Numbered from the stretch's first letter, positions 16,839 through 26,095 are shown. The stretch: 64,000 bases of DNA from [Leptolyngbya] sp. JSC-1 (GCA_000733415.1 KL662191.1:448415-512414), one strand, 5' to 3'. Notes: a model not told the origin generated them from the sequence alone. Translations and numbers: made by a program.

Positions 16839-17702
16839 TCAGTTTTCTTTCTGCTTTGCCCTAATCGCGCTGGGTACGAGTTCCAGCATCGGTGTATCCG
16901 GGTTGCTTAGATCAATGTAGGCAACTTCGTCTACATCCATGTTGTCTGGTAACTTCCGCATCCGGTCGAGTACTTTTAGCTGTTCTGCAAAGCGAGAGCT
17001 GAGTGGGCCACAGTGAACGATGCCAAGTTCGGTGTGCAGAATCAAGTTACTCGGTTCCCGCCAGTCAATCATGGAGATTTTCACGGGACTCCGGCTAACT
17101 CTCTCGTACAGACTGGGCCACTGATCGGCGAACTGTTCCTGCATACCAATTACCTTTAGGGCGGGTAATTTAGGAGACTGGTTGAAGGTGGCGTATTTTT
17201 CATAGGGAATCCACGTGCCTGCCTGATCGAGCAGCGCAATTGCAAACAGATTATCAAAGGTTTTGCTTTGGGGCAGCGTTGCCAAACTATTCGGACTGCT
17301 ATAGACCGTGGCCACCGGCTGCCTTTCCTGAATTTGCACAATTAGACCAGGTGGAAACAGGCGGCGAGATACAGTGGCATCTGTGATTGGTGCTTCGGCT
17401 TCCAGCTGACGGGCGATTTTTTCCGGCTGCACAGCCAGCACAGACTGGGGATAGTTAATCTCCAGTTTGGACCGCAAGGCATCGGGAGCCAGGGTTTTGT
17501 TCCCTTCGATGATCACTTGGCTGGAATCATGCAGCATCCAGTCGGGTAGGGTAACGAGCCAAACCACTCCAATCGTTAAACCCGTCATCGATAAAATTTG
17601 CCAGCTTGTTTGCAGAAAGCGGGAGCGGCGTTTGCGACGGAGCTGGCGTCGCCGTTCGGTCAGCTCTTCAGAAGAAATGGATGAAATATCGGTATCGGTC
17701 AT
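16839..17702 (-). CDS. ftsQ: cell division protein FtsQ/DivIB family
   Basis: This bitopic division protein links the early and late divisome. It has a basic cytoplasmic head (RRRQLRRKRRSRFLQ), one membrane helix around residues 32-52 (ILSMTGLTIGVVWLVTL), then a POTRA domain (SQVIIEGNKTLAPDAL to VSRRLFPPGLIVQIQERQP) and the FtsQ beta domain (LGIVHCGPLS, RMRKLPDNM, AYIDLSNPD). The 287-residue length is normal for cyanobacteria. It is upstream of ftsZ on the same strand and divergent from a secreted GH8 enzyme; murC/murB are not adjacent in this window. Confidence 0.9.
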   Translation of the reverse strand: MTDTDISSISSEELTERRRQLRRKRRSRFLQTSWQILSMTGLTIGVVWLVTLPDWMLHDSSQVIIEGNKTLAPDALRSKLEINYPQSVLAVQPEKIARQLEAEAPITDATVSRRLFPPGLIVQIQERQPVATVYSSPNSLATLPQSKTFDNLFAIALLDQAGTWIPYEKYATFNQSPKLPALKVIGMQEQFADQWPSLYERVSRSPVKISMIDWREPSNLILHTELGIVHCGPLSSRFAEQLKVLDRMRKLPDNMDVDEVAYIDLSNPDTPMLELVPSAIRAKQKEN

Positions 17703-18084
17703 GACCGCTTTCGATCACTCTCGTTCAGGTTAACTGCATTAAACCGTATTCCCGCGCTCCTTGCTCAGCCTTTCGCTGTTCCGAGTGCCAATCCAAGTTT
17801 GGGGGGTTCGGTGAGAATGCCTCTCAAACTAACACAAAATATGGTTTTCGCTACCGTTGCTATAAAAAACTGACAGTAGTCCTTAGTTATCAGTTATTCA
17901 GGATTAGGATCGGCTAATCACAAAGAATCGATGACTAACAACCAACACCACCGCCAGATTTTACCGAAACTTCACTCAAGCCTACGAAACATTTCTACAT
18001 TCGGCCAGTCCAGCATGAATAGTGGATGTAGGGGTGGATAGCATCGCTGAGACAAGTAACTGAGACGAGATTGAACCAATTTGC
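17703..18084. other. divergent promoter region of ftsQ and the GH8 gene
   Basis: About 380 bp between divergent genes. There is no ORF or stable hairpin that I can support; both promoters must lie here. Confidence 0.5.
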
Positions 18085-19308
18085 ATGGTGAAACCAATCG
18101 TTTATTTGATGATTCCTTTTCTCCTGCCAGGGTTGGCGGGCTTGCTCGCGGCTAGTTACATTGCTGAACCACTGGGATCGGCGATAGTTGCTAGCTCTGC
18201 CCCTGTTGCTACACCGGAACTGCTTGAGCAGAGCTGGAGTGCCTATCGCCAGCGCTTTATTCAGGCCGATGGGCGAGTGATTGACTGGGAGCGGGACGCT
18301 CGAACCGTATCAGAAGGACAAGCCTATGCGATGCTGCGGGCCGTGTTTGCTAATGATCCCGATACGTTTGCGCTGACTCTCAAATGGGCCGAAGACAACC
18401 TGCGTCGAGTGGCTCAATCTAATGGTCAACCAACGGATTCGCTCTGGGCCTGGAAGTGGGGCCAAAACGATCAAGGTGAATGGGGCATTTTGGATCAAAA
18501 CTTTGCCAGCGATGCCGATCTCGATGCAATTACAGCTCTGATTTTTGCCAGCCGCCGCTGGAATCGACCGGACTATCTAGAGTTAGCCCACACCAAACTT
18601 AAAGATCTGTGGACACTGGCAACCCTGACAACAGAATCGGGACGCCGCCAGCAGCGCTACTTTTTACCTGGCCCCGTGTCGTCGTTCCAGCCAAAGCCTG
18701 ATGTAATTTATTTGAATCCGTCTTACCTAGCGCCCTATGCGTTTCGGCTGTTTGCCCAGGTAGATCCCGAACGTGACTGGCTCAGTTTAGTAGACAGTAG
18801 TTATCAGGTGCTGCAAGATTCGACCCAACTCTCGAAAGTAGGTCTACCGAGTGATTGGGTGGCTTTGCATCTAGAAACCGGACGGTTTAGCACAGCTCCG
18901 GTTACGGCTCGGTTGCGCAGTACCTATAGCTTCGATGCCTACCGCGTCTGGTGGCGAGTGGCGCTCGATGCCGAATGGTTTGACGAACCTAGGGCCAAAG
19001 CTTTCTTGGAAGAGCATTTGCAGCATTTGCAGCAGCTCTGGCAGACGAATCAACGCATCCCGGCCCGCATCAATTTACGGGGAGCTGCCACCGCTCGTTA
19101 CGAAGCCACCAGCCAATATGCCATGCTCTATCCCGCCTTTCGGATTGTGGATGCTGAGATCGCTGAAGAGATTCGGCAGCAGAAGCTGTTAACCACCTAC
19201 AACAATGGCATCTGGGACAACGACTCGGCCTACTATGTGCAGAACCTTGCTTGGTTGGGGCTGTTTCCTGCCGCTGAAGTTGATGAAGATTGGCTGCAAG
19301 CCGAATAA
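18085..19308 (+). CDS. secreted glycosyl hydrolase family 8 (endoglucanase BcsZ-like)
   Basis: GH8 enzymes cleave beta-1,4 glucans, chitosan or xylan by inversion. The N-terminus (VYLMIPFLLPGLAGLLAASYIA) is a signal peptide or anchor. The general-acid Glu lies in VSEGQAYAML (E77), the WAWKWGQNDQGEWGILDQNFASDADLD block gives the catalytic Asp region near 143-147, and FDAYRVWWRVALDAEWF is the usual C-terminal (alpha/alpha)6-barrel signature. The 407-residue length fits. No bcsA/bcsB cellulose synthase is adjacent, so a role in trimming an exopolysaccharide or cellulose made elsewhere is inferred. It is convergent with the PPC protein. Confidence 0.9.
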   Translation: MVKPIVYLMIPFLLPGLAGLLAASYIAEPLGSAIVASSAPVATPELLEQSWSAYRQRFIQADGRVIDWERDARTVSEGQAYAMLRAVFANDPDTFALTLKWAEDNLRRVAQSNGQPTDSLWAWKWGQNDQGEWGILDQNFASDADLDAITALIFASRRWNRPDYLELAHTKLKDLWTLATLTTESGRRQQRYFLPGPVSSFQPKPDVIYLNPSYLAPYAFRLFAQVDPERDWLSLVDSSYQVLQDSTQLSKVGLPSDWVALHLETGRFSTAPVTARLRSTYSFDAYRVWWRVALDAEWFDEPRAKAFLEEHLQHLQQLWQTNQRIPARINLRGAATARYEATSQYAMLYPAFRIVDAEIAEEIRQQKLLTTYNNGIWDNDSAYYVQNLAWLGLFPAAEVDEDWLQAE

Positions 19309-19318
19309 TGCAAACTCA

Positions 19319-19828
19319 CTAAACCCCACAGCCACAGGGTAAGGGAGCAGGACCCCCACTGCGGTTGACAAACAGGTTCATTTCATAGCGATGATTGCCG
19401 TTGGTGGGGCCTTGAGCTTTTAGATAATAAGTTCCAGGTGCCGCACCTCGCACCAGCGTTGTGGCCGTCTTACCGACTCCAATGGTCGTGAGCTGTCTGC
19501 GTCCGTTGGCGGAAATCGCTTTACCCGTGCTGTCGAGTAGTGCCAGTTTGAGATTCACATCCGAGCGGTTGAAAAAATTTACTTTGATGCGGCTGGTTTG
19601 GCTGACATTGATGCGGAAGAAATCATTGGGATTGCCTCGCCCGACCGAGTCTTTCACGGTTCTTTTGCGGCCTGGAAAGTCGCCTAACAAGGTTGCAGTT
19701 GCCAGAGTACCGTTGCTGGCTCTGGTTCGCGTCGCCATAGCATTCTGCTGCCTCAAATCGGGCCGCTTCACTGTCTCCAGGGCCGAAATACTACCTAGAG
19801 CTTGTAAACTTTGCTTTTGCTGTGCCAT
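19319..19828 (-). CDS. PPC (pre-peptidase C-terminal) domain protein
   Basis: The last 110 residues form a PPC-type beta-sandwich: FFRINVSQTSRIKVNFF, VNLKLALLDSTGKAI and APGTYYLKAQGP are its typical strands. Such domains usually sit on secreted proteases or surface proteins. Here the domain is alone, after a 50-residue polar N-terminus (MAQQKQSLQALGSIS) without signal peptide, and it ends in CGCGV. Without a leader it must be exported by another route, for example type I secretion, or act inside the cell. It is followed by a patatin-TPR pair further upstream on the same strand. Confidence 0.65.
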   Translation of the reverse strand: MAQQKQSLQALGSISALETVKRPDLRQQNAMATRTRASNGTLATATLLGDFPGRKRTVKDSVGRGNPNDFFRINVSQTSRIKVNFFNRSDVNLKLALLDSTGKAISANGRRQLTTIGVGKTATTLVRGAAPGTYYLKAQGPTNGNHRYEMNLFVNRSGGPAPLPCGCGV

Positions 19829-19898
19829 TGACTTTTCTCAGACTCTCTCAAAAATGAACCTGCTGCTCAACCGACCGGCGCGGCTTCGCCAAATTAAC

Positions 19899-20549
19899 TC
19901 ATCCCCAGCCGCGTTGAGTTTGATGCACGATCGCCAAGTATCCCATATAGTCGTCACTCTGGTACTGGGTTTCAAACGTATGCACGGCTTCACTAATATA
20001 AGTTTTGGCTAGTTCCACAGCGCCAACCGCCTCGTAGTATAACCCCACATAGAGCTGACTGTAGAATTTGCTCGGTGCCTCTGTAGTTCCTTCACTAGTT
20101 CCTTCACTGATTCCTTCACTGAGAACTGAATCCGGATCAACTACACCTGCAAACAGTTCATAAATCAATCCCATAATCCGCCGGAAATCATTGCGCACGG
20201 GCAGCAACGCTCTCTTGGCAGCCTCGACTCCCTCCAACTGCGCCATGCACAAATACCGCCATACCGTTTCTTCCACATCTTGAGCATTCACTGTCAGGTC
20301 AATTTCAAACTGTCTCGCTCCTTCGGCAAAGCGATTGGCATAGTAATAGGACAATCCCCGCTGCCACAGGTAGGGCGTGAGTCGGGGATCAAGGCGCTCA
20401 GCTTGGTCGAAATCCTGAATCGACTCGGCAATCTGCCCTAGCTTAAAGTGAGCCATCCCCCGCTGAATGTAGGCTTTCGGCTGGTTGGGATTAGTTCGAA
20501 TCCACTGATCCCAATTCTGTAATGCGTGTAAAAGAGTTGGTGAAATCAT
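19899..20549 (-). CDS. TPR repeat protein, second gene of a patatin operon
   Basis: Two clear tetratricopeptide units occupy residues 10-90 (AYIQRGMAHFKLGQIAESIQDFDQAERLDP and the next, less regular one), and further helices follow. Near residue 150 a coding tandem repeat produces SEGISEGTSEGT, from a 12-bp unit. The gene starts 3 bp after the patatin gene on the same strand, so the two are almost surely co-translated. A TPR scaffold could regulate or localise the lipase; that is inference. No signal peptide or membrane helix is visible. Confidence 0.75.
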   Translation of the reverse strand: MISPTLLHALQNWDQWIRTNPNQPKAYIQRGMAHFKLGQIAESIQDFDQAERLDPRLTPYLWQRGLSYYYANRFAEGARQFEIDLTVNAQDVEETVWRYLCMAQLEGVEAAKRALLPVRNDFRRIMGLIYELFAGVVDPDSVLSEGISEGTSEGTTEAPSKFYSQLYVGLYYEAVGAVELAKTYISEAVHTFETQYQSDDYMGYLAIVHQTQRGWG

Positions 20550-20552
20550 GTC

Positions 20553-22286
20553 CTATTCCAGCTTCAAGAGCTGATTCAACTTTTTCGATAGGAAAATCCA
20601 GAGGCTGAACTTGAGCAGCCATCGTACCCAAAACCGCGTTTCAATCAATTCGATAATCCGCTGGCCCCGATCCAGCAGTTGGGCTTTTACAGCGCGGCGG
20701 GTGACGGGTGAGACCTCGGTTAAATTGACTTGTCCCAAATCGGCAGGCGTTGGGTTAATCGTTTGTCCGGCGACAAAGTTTGTCAAATAAAGCTGTCCCT
20801 CGCCTTTGGCCTGCTGATGCAGTTCTTGCAGTTTCTGCAGGAAAAAGGCAGCTTTACGGCGGCCCACATTGTAGTCAAACTCGCGGAACCGCTGATCCAG
20901 AAATCCTCCGAAGGCAAACAGTTGCTCACCCGCTAGTTCCACATCGCCGGAAGTAATGGCGTAGACCGTCATCACATCCCTACTGCCCAAATCTTGCACC
21001 TTTTCCAGCGCCTGCACTAACTTCAGCCAGCTTTCGGCCACTTCCTTTCCATCAATACCGTTTTTGTCCGACGCATATACCAAGCGGTCGTATTCTTCGG
21101 TAAACTGCTGCCGCAGCCGGTCCCGGTCATTCATGATCTGCTGTCGCTGTTCCTCAGGTGTGCCTTGGGTGTAGAGCACTTCCAGCAAATTATCGGCCAC
21201 GCTGCTAAACGCGGTCCGCAACTGGGGTGATTTCAGCAGCACATCGCTGAGTTCCTTGGCTTGGCGTTCAAACTGGCGGATGGCTTCGTTGATTTTGCTG
21301 GTGGCAATCCAGTTCTGGAAGCGAGCTTGGGTAAAGATGGCACCGGCTAGAGCTGCGCCAGTATTCAGGTAGGTGGCATTGTCAGCTTTGATGTTGAGAT
21401 TTACAGTCGAGCTTTTGGCTCCGGGCGAAATATAGAGATAAAAACGATTGTCGTGATCGAGATGTTGCTGATCGATTTGGTCAACTAAATCTTTGGCGAG
21501 GCCGAGCGGCTCGTTTTCAAATACACCGCCATCGGTATAAACAAACGAGTAGAGGTGATCTGGCGCTAGAGTGGAACGGGCGAAGCTGGGATCACTACCC
21601 TGCCGCTCGATTTCCATCAGCCGAAACGCGAACGGAAACGCCCCCGACGACCGGGCGATTTGCTCTAGCTGCCTCCAAAGCCTGGGATTATCATCCTGGT
21701 CGCCATCTTTGACTGCGTAGGTAAAGTAATCCTTGTGACGAGTATAGGTGAACATGCGGCGGCTGCGATTGTTGGGATTAGTCACATCGGGGAAATCGGT
21801 GACTTCTACGGCATAGTCAATCCCCTTCAGGTTCGACATGGCTAGCCCTAAACGGATACTAGCGGCGGCGGCCGGATGCCGCTGTCGAGGGGTGGGTTGG
21901 CCGGAGGCATAACGCTGCATCACGTATTTGTAGCCAATTTCAGCAATTTGGTCTGATGACAGAATCGAAAGATTGGGATCTTCGGAGGGGCGCAGGTTGA
22001 GCAAACCGCTGATGTCGATATCCTCAACCCAAGGGCCATAGAGAGCGTTGGCATAGGGTTGGCGCAAGGCTTCGGCCTCAAACATCAGTTTCTGGGCCAA
22101 AATACAGGCGGTCATCGCTCCGGCTGAGGCTCCGGTGATCACGTCGATTTCAATCCGCTGCGCTTCGGTGGTATCGGGATGGCTATTGTGCTGCGCGATC
22201 GCTTCGATAATTTCGTACATCACCCCAGCTTCATAGCTGCCCAACGATACGGCTCCACTAATTGCGACTGCAAGTTTTTGCGGCAT
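20553..22286 (-). CDS. large patatin-like protein with C-terminal membrane segment
   Basis: This patatin-family hydrolase has an atypical N-terminus: the oxyanion region reads ISGAVSLGSYEAGVMYE rather than GGGxRG, the nucleophile elbow is TGASAGAM near residue 54, and the catalytic Asp is in TDGGVFENEPLG near 252. After the lipase domain come about 250 residues of helical sequence and a hydrophobic C-terminus (FWVRWLLKFSLWIFL) that should bind membrane. The 577-residue length and the motifs suggest the DUF3376-like or long-patatin subgroup. It leads a two-gene unit with the TPR protein. Substrate is not known; membrane phospholipid is likely. Confidence 0.82.
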   Translation of the reverse strand: MPQKLAVAISGAVSLGSYEAGVMYEIIEAIAQHNSHPDTTEAQRIEIDVITGASAGAMTACILAQKLMFEAEALRQPYANALYGPWVEDIDISGLLNLRPSEDPNLSILSSDQIAEIGYKYVMQRYASGQPTPRQRHPAAAASIRLGLAMSNLKGIDYAVEVTDFPDVTNPNNRSRRMFTYTRHKDYFTYAVKDGDQDDNPRLWRQLEQIARSSGAFPFAFRLMEIERQGSDPSFARSTLAPDHLYSFVYTDGGVFENEPLGLAKDLVDQIDQQHLDHDNRFYLYISPGAKSSTVNLNIKADNATYLNTGAALAGAIFTQARFQNWIATSKINEAIRQFERQAKELSDVLLKSPQLRTAFSSVADNLLEVLYTQGTPEEQRQQIMNDRDRLRQQFTEEYDRLVYASDKNGIDGKEVAESWLKLVQALEKVQDLGSRDVMTVYAITSGDVELAGEQLFAFGGFLDQRFREFDYNVGRRKAAFFLQKLQELHQQAKGEGQLYLTNFVAGQTINPTPADLGQVNLTEVSPVTRRAVKAQLLDRGQRIIELIETRFWVRWLLKFSLWIFLSKKLNQLLKLE

Positions 22287-22429
22287 GACTCCAGCTCCTA
22301 CCCCGCCCTACTTTCCCAATATGCCTCCAAGGGGGACCGCCTGAGAAGATCTGGATCATCTGCACCTCTCCCCGACTCGGGCTGGGTTGCACTATCCTAG
22401 TTTTTTGAGGTATCCGATCGCACGCAATT

Positions 22430-23224
22430 ATGGCAGGACATAGTAAATGGGCCAACATCAAGCGGCAAAAGGCACGAGTCGATGCCGTTAAAGGCAAAAC
22501 CTTTGCCAAAATTTCTAGAGCCATCATTATCGCCGCTCGCAACGGCATTCCCGACCCAGCAGGCAATTTTCAGCTGCGCACAGCCATCGACAAAGCCAAA
22601 GCTGCCGGAATTCCTAACGACAATATCGAGCGGGCCATCGCCAAAGGAGCCGGTAAGCTAGGTGCAGACGGTGAAATTGAAGCGATTCGCTATGAGGGCT
22701 ATGGTCCGGGCGGAGTGGCAATTCTGATCGAAGCCCTCACCGACAACCGCAACCGCACCGCCGCCGATCTGCGGGCTGCCTTCAACAAACGAGGCGGCAA
22801 TCTGGGGGAAACGGGCTGCGTCGGCTGGATGTTTGAGCAGAAGGGCGTCGTCACCATCTATCGACCCGGAACCGGCAAAATTAAAGCCGTTGCCATCGAC
22901 GAGGAAATACTGCTAGAAGATTTGCTAGACGCCGGTGCCGAAACCTACGAACTGACCGACATTGAGGACGACCTTCCTGGAGCCGAAGTATTCACCGATC
23001 CGGCTGACCTCGAAGCCTTAGGTCAGGCTCTACAAGCCAAAGGCTACACCGTAACCCAGTCCGAGCTGCGCTGGATTCCCCAAAACAGTGTGGAAGTCAC
23101 CGATCCAGACCAAGCCCGTGCCCTGCTGCGATTAATGGATGCCCTGGAAGACCTCGACGATGTCCAGAGCGTAACGGCCAATTTTGAGATGGCGGATGAT
23201 TTAATGGCGGTGAGTTTGGTCTAA
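22430..23224 (+). CDS. yebC: YebC/PmpR family transcription or translation factor
   Basis: The start MAGHSKWANIKRQKARVDAVKGK is the diagnostic family signature, followed by AIDKAKAAGIPNDNIERAI, YEGYGPGGVA and TDNRNRTAADLR. The family was described as DNA-binding regulators and more recently as ribosome-associated factors easing translation of proline stretches. The 264 residues are slightly above the common 245-250. It is a single gene divergent from the patatin gene. Confidence 0.95.
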   Translation: MAGHSKWANIKRQKARVDAVKGKTFAKISRAIIIAARNGIPDPAGNFQLRTAIDKAKAAGIPNDNIERAIAKGAGKLGADGEIEAIRYEGYGPGGVAILIEALTDNRNRTAADLRAAFNKRGGNLGETGCVGWMFEQKGVVTIYRPGTGKIKAVAIDEEILLEDLLDAGAETYELTDIEDDLPGAEVFTDPADLEALGQALQAKGYTVTQSELRWIPQNSVEVTDPDQARALLRLMDALEDLDDVQSVTANFEMADDLMAVSLV

Positions 23225-23270
23225 AGCGAATCGGAACACTGCCCTAGCGCCTCAGCTTATCCTCCCCATT

Positions 23271-24287
23271 TCATCCGTTGCCATCTCGCTCGCTTGTGAC
23301 CTGGGTGGAGTGAGGCGATTTTTCTGGGCGGAAGACAGTACGGCGGGCTGTGTGAGTTTGGAAGCCGCCTACTTCTGATAAGGTGTAGAGCGGTCTACCT
23401 TTGATTTCTTCGTAGATGCGGCCAATATACTCGCCCAAAATGCCGATGCTAATCAGTTGCACCGCTCCTAAGAAAAACACCACGACCGTGATAATCGTGT
23501 AGCCGGTCAGGGGCGAGTTCGGGGCAAACAATCGCCAATACATTACCAGTAGCCCCATCAGTAAAGAGACGGCAGCGGCGGCTAGACCGAGGTAGGTGGA
23601 GAGCCGCAGAGGTACTTTAGAAAAACCCACGAGGCTATTGATCGCCAGGGCCAGGGATTTGCCGAAGGTATATTTGACGTTGCCAGCATGGCGAGGTGCG
23701 CGGTCAAACAAAACGGCAGTCTGCCGAAACCCGACCCATGCCCGCAGTCCTCGGATATAGCGATTGCGTTCCGGCATGGCATTGAGCAAATCCACCACTC
23801 GCCGATCCATCAGGCAAAAGTCGCCCGTATCGATGGGAATCTCGACATCGGCTAGATGATACAGAACACGATAGAAGCAATGGGCCATCAAGCGTTTGAA
23901 CCAAGGTTCTCGCAATCGTTGAGTACGCTGAGCATAAACGACTTGATAACCGCGCTGCCACTGCTGAACTAGCTGCGGAATTAGCTCTGGCGGATCTTGT
24001 AAATCTGCATCCATCACAATCACCGCTTCTCCCCGCGCAAAATTTAGGCCAGCCGTAACAGCCACCTGATGCCCAAAGTTGCGCGCAAAGCTGAGATAGC
24101 AGACCCGCTCATCTCGTTCATGCAATTCCCGAATCAACAGCAGCGATTGGTCGCGACTGCCATCATCCACTAAAATCAGTTCCGTTTCACCGTCGAGGCA
24201 GTCCAACACCGAGCACAGCCGCCGATAAAGTTCGGGAATGGTGGCTTCTTCGTTGAAGATGGGGACAACGATCGAGTAGCGGGGCAT
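23271..24287 (-). CDS. family 2 glycosyltransferase, DPM1/GtrB type
   Basis: The N-terminal GT-A domain has the metal/nucleotide sites LVDDGSRD and DADLQDPPELI, and the DTGDFCLMDRRVV segment typical of polyprenyl-phosphate sugar transferases. Two C-terminal membrane helices (LGLAAAAVSLLMGLLVMYW; TVVVFFLGAVQLISIGILGEY) complete the GtrB/ArnC layout, ending with IGRIYEEIKGRP, a strong subgroup motif. The product is expected to be an undecaprenyl- or dolichyl-like phosphate sugar for surface glycans. The tail of 40 polar residues is variable. An AT-rich spacer with repeats follows upstream. Confidence 0.92.
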   Translation of the reverse strand: MPRYSIVVPIFNEEATIPELYRRLCSVLDCLDGETELILVDDGSRDQSLLLIRELHERDERVCYLSFARNFGHQVAVTAGLNFARGEAVIVMDADLQDPPELIPQLVQQWQRGYQVVYAQRTQRLREPWFKRLMAHCFYRVLYHLADVEIPIDTGDFCLMDRRVVDLLNAMPERNRYIRGLRAWVGFRQTAVLFDRAPRHAGNVKYTFGKSLALAINSLVGFSKVPLRLSTYLGLAAAAVSLLMGLLVMYWRLFAPNSPLTGYTIITVVVFFLGAVQLISIGILGEYIGRIYEEIKGRPLYTLSEVGGFQTHTARRTVFRPEKSPHSTQVTSERDGNG

Positions 24288-24425
24288 AGAGGAAAAGTTT
24301 TGAGTTTTGAGTTTTAAGTTTTGGTGGCGTAGCCTGTGCGTTTGGCGATAGCCTGCCGTAGGCGTAGCACGTAGTTTTGAGTTTGGGGAATGTGGCTTAA
24401 AGGATGTTTGAAAAGCTTAAGTAAT

Positions 24426-24526
24426 TCAACCAAATTAAATAACACAGCGTGCGAGTGTCCCGGTGCGAGTGTCCCGCTCGCGGCGGGCAAGATACCCCCA
24501 CTACAGGCTAAAAAAAATTTGGTTGA
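24426..24526. repeat. 101-bp element with 11-bp perfect inverted ends (MITE-like)
   Basis: TCAACCAAATT at 24426-24436 is the exact reverse complement of AATTTGGTTGA at 24516-24526. Between them is a GC-rich core with a direct repeat of GTGCGAGTGTCCCG. It lies in the spacer (24288-24531) between the GT2 gene and the methyltransferase, just after the expected methyltransferase stop. Nearby at 24300-24385 are TTTTGAGTTTTGAG-type repeats and a GCGTAGCC repeat-like piece. Confidence 0.6.
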
Positions 24527-24611
24527 CCTGTCTATTTAGTCGCAACTACGGCCAGATTCCAGGCGTAGCGTTTCAGCCAGGGAAATTTCTTCAACACGGC
24601 ATCCAGCTTTT

Positions 24612-25331
24612 CTAGCCGCAGATAGGTTGGTTGGAGGCGCTGATGTTCCAGAATAATTTTTTCCAGTAACGCTCTTCGTTGGGGTTAACGCGCTCAATCA
24701 GGTAAAACTGCAAGAAAATCCAAAGCGTGGCGAGCCAGAAGGTGTCGTAGTGAGTTTGGGTGAACAGGGATTTAACATAGCGAACGAGGTTGATATCGAG
24801 CGGCGTTTCGTCTTCGGTGCGGACTTTGGTAGCAATGCGACGATAGACGTTGATAACCGGGTTGTGCTTGAGCGGGTCCCAAAAGCAGAGCTGCCCGTCC
24901 GGTTTGAGTACCCGATAGGCTTCCTGAATCGTCAGTTGGGGATCGGGGATGTGGTGCAGCAGATTCGAGGCATAGACAATGTCGAACGTATTGTCGGGAA
25001 AGTTAAGCGCCATCGCGTTGGTGACTTGCCCTTCCACCTGCACCCCGTTGGCTTCCGCCAGCTTTAATGCCACCTCCACCATGCCAGGAGAATAGTCTGC
25101 TGCCATGCAACGAGCACCCTTGCTGGCGAAATAAACGCTATTTTCACCGGCACCACAGCCCAAATCCAGCAGGTATTTGCCGCGCACATCGCCCAGATGC
25201 TGCAAAATAAACCGATTTTCCGGCGCGGTACAGGCTTCAAAATAATCGCGGACCCGAATCCCTTCTACATCGATGGCAGCGGCCCAGCGATCGTGAAAGT
25301 CCTGTTCTTTGCGGAGAATTTCGTCTTGCAT
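24612..25331 (-). CDS. class I SAM-dependent methyltransferase with a frameshifted C-terminus
   Basis: The enzyme has the SAM-binding motif LLDLGCGAGENSVYF, followed by MAADYSPGMV, FDIVYASNLLHHIPDP and a post-motif FWDPLKH region, typical of methyltransferases in surface-glycan or lipid loci. I chose ATG 25331 (MQDEILRKEQDFHDRW) rather than the upstream frame. The frame ends at 24612 in SASNQPICG, which does not look like a natural end. One frame over, from the run of six A residues on the coding strand at 24657-24662, the reading continues as ILEHQRLQPTYL and then LKRYAWNLAVVATK to a stop at 24532. One missing A explains this: mutation, sequencing error or transcript slippage. Confidence 0.8.
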   Translation of the reverse strand: MQDEILRKEQDFHDRWAAAIDVEGIRVRDYFEACTAPENRFILQHLGDVRGKYLLDLGCGAGENSVYFASKGARCMAADYSPGMVEVALKLAEANGVQVEGQVTNAMALNFPDNTFDIVYASNLLHHIPDPQLTIQEAYRVLKPDGQLCFWDPLKHNPVINVYRRIATKVRTEDETPLDINLVRYVKSLFTQTHYDTFWLATLWIFLQFYLIERVNPNEERYWKKLFWNISASNQPICG

Positions 25332-25504
25332 AACCCGACTCAATTCAGTTCCATAACAGAATATCGCACCCCATCCGACTCTGTACTGCTGACGGCTGAG
25401 CAAAACGCTGCCTGAACTGCAAAATCAAAAGGGCCACAGCACCGCCATGCCCCCAATCAGATTCGACGTAAATCAAGCCAGTGAAACAAGCACCGCAACA
25501 AGTC

Positions 25505-25981
25505 CTAGGCTCCCATCCGGTTGATGATGTTCTGCACAATCTGCATGCCGGTAACTGCCTGCCAAGCGAACAGGAGCACTAACACGAGATTGAGTGTAAT
25601 GTGGCCGTAGCGTGCCCACTCGTGCCCCTTTTGCATGTAGGGTGACAAGGCCGCAGAGGTAGCAATCAACCCGGTCATACTCAGACCTGTCAGCAGGTGA
25701 GGATTAACAAACAGCTTGCCGCTGTTAATGTAGGTGGCTCCCATTGCGCCGATCGATCCCACGACCATCAAGGCCAGCAGAATCGAGCCAAGCTGATAAT
25801 GGCGGATGTTAAACCGACCTTTGATCAACGCTTTCTTTTGCTCTCCTTGGGCATCGCGGGTGCGGCGAATTTGAAAACCTAAATAGCCAGCGTAGAGGGT
25901 CATAATCAACAGGACCCACATCAAAATTGGGTGAGCAAATTGGCTCCAAACCTTAATGGTCTCTAGAATCTCAGGGTTCAT
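25505..25981 (-). CDS. DUF4079 family membrane protein
   Basis: About 158 residues with four predicted membrane helices: HPILMWVLLIMTLYAGYLGF, SILLALMVVGSIGAMGATY, LLTGLSMTGLIATSAAL and HITLNLVLVLLFAWQAVTGM. A conserved polar loop RRTRDAQGEQKKALIKGRF lies after helix 1. Histidines at helix ends (HP, HLLTG, GHEWARYGH) resemble heme- or chlorophyll-ligand positions. DUF4079 is widespread in photosynthetic cyanobacteria and plastids, with no firm function known to me. I chose ATG 25981 over the upstream ATG 26014. Confidence 0.8.
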   Translation of the reverse strand: MNPEILETIKVWSQFAHPILMWVLLIMTLYAGYLGFQIRRTRDAQGEQKKALIKGRFNIRHYQLGSILLALMVVGSIGAMGATYINSGKLFVNPHLLTGLSMTGLIATSAALSPYMQKGHEWARYGHITLNLVLVLLFAWQAVTGMQIVQNIINRMGA

Positions 25982-26095
25982 GGTGTTCTGCGTCTCTAGG
26001 GTGAGGATCTTCAAATCTTCAAAAAATTAACATAGCCATTTGCCCAGTTCAGTTGGGCTGACTACCAGTCTTAAATAAATATTAAGTTATATTGC

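Noticed and set aside
20493..20515. TTCGAATCC tRNA-like T-loop
   Set aside because: It lies inside the TPR gene with no cloverleaf around it.
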